31,795 nucleotides of DNA from a bacterium. GTDB taxonomy: Bacteria > Patescibacteriota > Saccharimonadia > Saccharimonadales > Saccharimonadaceae. The notes beneath the pieces are model-generated. The model saw only the letters and a program-made list of their open reading frames with translations, searched no databases and had not been told where the DNA came from. A program made the translations under genes and the position numbers. Of the stretch, positions 30,688-31,795 are shown one piece after another (position 1 is the first letter of the stretch; each line of letters begins with the position of its first letter). The DNA is taken from assembly GCA_029565375.1 (NCBI GenBank), contig JAKQOF010000047.1:1-31795 (forward strand), written 5' to 3'.

Positions 30688-31578
30688 ATGAAACAAAGAG
30701 TTGTTGTACAGGCAATTATCCAGAACGGTGACGATGTGCTTTTATTGCGTCGTTCACAGGGCAAACCCGGAAGTATTGGTAAGTACGAATTACCGGGTGG
30801 AAGTATCGATGATAATGAACAGCCCGAAGATGCATTAAAGCGACATCTTCATAACGAATTAGGGATCGAAAAAGTTCGCATCCTACTAGACGACGTCGTA
30901 TCAATGAATAGTCGCCAAGAAGGAGATATTCAGCATATCTTCGTCGTCTATATAATCGCAGACATTGCTCGGTCTTTCTCTGTGATTCTTGGCTCAAGCT
31001 ATGACGAGTATGAATGGGTTTCGAAGCCAGAATTACAACGCAAATCTTTACGTGACAGTGCAGCGTATCTGTTAAGTATATACCGACCAGACATTCAGTC
31101 AGATAATCCTCGTCCAATCTCACGGAAAACTGTAGATAATATAGCAACAGATTCAGCAGTGCATACATCAGTAACTATTTACTCAGATGGTGGATCAAGA
31201 GGAAACCCGGGTCCATCCGCTGCTGCGTTTGTTATCGTTGACGCAAACCACCAAGTCATTGATCAGGGCGGCGAATACCTTGGCATTACAACAAATAATC
31301 AAGCAGAGTATCACGGAGTTCGACTCGGCTTGGAGAAGGCGGCTGCATTAGGAATACCTTCCGTAGAGTTTAAGATTGACAGTATGCTAGTAGTTAACCA
31401 GCTAAATCAAGTATATAAGATAAAAAATAGGGAACTGTGGCCTATAAACGAGAGGATTATTGAACTTTTAGGACAGTTTAATCACGTGAGATTCGTCCAT
31501 GTATCGCGTGATCTCAACAAGATGGCTGATGGATTGGTGAATAAGTTGCTCGATCAACATCAGAATGATCAGGTATAA
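30688..31578 (+). CDS. Nudix-domain / RNase HI fusion protein
   Basis: A 296-residue two-domain protein. Residues 1-130 form a Nudix fold (QAIIQNGDDVLLLRRSQG, then YELPGGSIDDNEQPEDALKR). The Nudix box Gx5Ex7REUxEExGU is degenerate: the REUxEE part reads RHLHNE, so two of the metal-binding acidic residues are lost. Residues 160-296 form RNase HI with all key acids: D167 (YSDGGSRGNPGPSAAAF), Glu in NNQAEYHGVRLGLEKA, Asp in FKIDSMLVVNQL, and Asp in MADGLVNKLLD. The RNase H half should cleave RNA in RNA-DNA hybrids; the Nudix half may only bind nucleotides. A linker of about 30 residues joins them. It lies directly before rnpB. Confidence 0.9.
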   Translation: MKQRVVVQAIIQNGDDVLLLRRSQGKPGSIGKYELPGGSIDDNEQPEDALKRHLHNELGIEKVRILLDDVVSMNSRQEGDIQHIFVVYIIADIARSFSVILGSSYDEYEWVSKPELQRKSLRDSAAYLLSIYRPDIQSDNPRPISRKTVDNIATDSAVHTSVTIYSDGGSRGNPGPSAAAFVIVDANHQVIDQGGEYLGITTNNQAEYHGVRLGLEKAAALGIPSVEFKIDSMLVVNQLNQVYKIKNRELWPINERIIELLGQFNHVRFVHVSRDLNKMADGLVNKLLDQHQNDQV

Positions 31579-31581
31579 CTT

Positions 31582-31590
31582 TGCTATACT
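31582..31590 (+). promoter_or_regulatory. Extended -10 promoter of rnpB
   Basis: TG-C-TATACT predicts a start near 31597, a few bases after the Nudix-RNase H stop. Confidence 0.6.
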
Positions 31591-31596
31591 GTATAC

Positions 31597-31795
31597 AGGC
31601 AGCTCATTAGGTGATCGCTTGTATCTTCGGATATAAGAGGAAAGTCCGGGCAGCAAAGAGTATGGCAGTCGCTAACGGCGACCGGAGGAAACTCTAGGGA
31701 AAGTGCCACAGAAACGAAACTACCTCTTCGGAGGAAAAGATGAAACGAGTGAGGTAAGAGCTCACAGCATTCCATGGCGACATGGCGTGGAGGTA
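31597..31795 (+). ncRNA. rnpB: RNase P RNA (M1), 5' part; 3' end outside window
   Basis: Catalytic RNA of RNase P, which matures tRNA 5' ends. The conserved GAGGAAAGTCCGGGC (CR I region) occurs at about 31640-31654, GGAGGAAACTCTAGGG and AAGTGCCACAGAAA (P10/P11, CR II-III) follow at 31684-31715, and GGTAAGAGCTCACAGC (P12) at about 31753-31768. About 199 bases are visible of an expected 350-400. The open reading frames across it are not genes. Confidence 0.93.

Noticed and set aside
30716..31168. 150-aa minus-strand open frame inside the Nudix-RNase H gene
   Set aside because: The sense frame encodes two recognisable domains; the antisense frame encodes none.
31584..31775. Open frames on the minus strand across rnpB
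   Set aside because: The sequence is RNase P RNA with several universally conserved segments.

Overview
The window reads as a chromosomal core segment of a small-genome, monoderm, host-associated bacterium, most likely Candidatus Saccharibacteria (TM7, Patescibacteria/CPR). This placement is inferred from gene content and style; no marker was searched. Genes are packed tightly, often with TAATG or ATGA overlaps. A complete type IV pilus locus is present without any outer-membrane secretin gene. TGA is used as an ordinary stop (for example at 16158-16160 and 28163-28165), which excludes the UGA=Gly code of SR1/Gracilibacteria. No phage, insertion sequence or CRISPR array was seen.

Layout. 1-1201: 3' part of efp, then tlyA. 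1329-2619 (minus): ychF followed by a small Cys/His protein. 2682-5704: a membrane-anchored TPR protein and a large secreted protein. 5759-12530: pilM, pilN-like, pilO-like, a small membrane protein, pilB, pilT and pilC. 12616-17376: the major pilin gene, pilD, and four prepilin-like genes that resemble a GspH-I-J-K / PilV-W-X tip complex. 17373-19677: xerD-type recombinase (minus), uppP, ndk. 19681-22433: tRNA-Arg with an odd partial copy beside it, a PH-domain membrane protein, a parvulin-like foldase, superoxide dismutase, tRNA-Asp and tRNA-Thr. 22433-24506: a small membrane protein and a membrane GT2 glycosyltransferase. 24507-25179: a gene-poor stretch that holds a 45-residue ORF, tRNA-Val and a structured leader. 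25180-28165: thrS, an alkyltransferase-like gene, miaA. 28211-29461: a winged-helix/nucleotidyltransferase-like regulator and a degenerate metallo-beta-lactamase-fold protein. 29525-31578: rpmB (minus), an M50 protease, a candidate non-coding RNA, and a Nudix-RNase HI fusion. 31597-end: 5' part of RNase P RNA.

How the genes work together. PilM/N/O form the inner-membrane alignment platform, PilC is the platform protein, PilB and PilT drive extension and retraction, PilD processes the prepilins, and the minor pilins probably prime and cap the fibre. The result is a retractable pilus, plausibly used for twitching, host attachment or DNA uptake. Most other genes serve translation (efp, tlyA, ychF, thrS, miaA, rpmB, rnpB, four tRNAs) or the envelope (uppP, GT2, foldase).

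Most notable signals. (1) The thrS leader folds like a T-box riboswitch with a very short Stem I; its UGGA bulge matches the unusual U73 discriminator of the tRNA-Thr in the same window. (2) Many operon-first genes have a -10 box only 6-8 bases before ATG, so their mRNAs should be leaderless; most promoters carry an extended TGn -10. (3) An unannotated 45-aa leaderless ORF has a near-consensus promoter and a terminator. (4) A roughly 150-nt candidate structured RNA lies at 30475-30626. (5) A tRNA-Arg 5' half is duplicated, with an inverted D-arm segment next to it.
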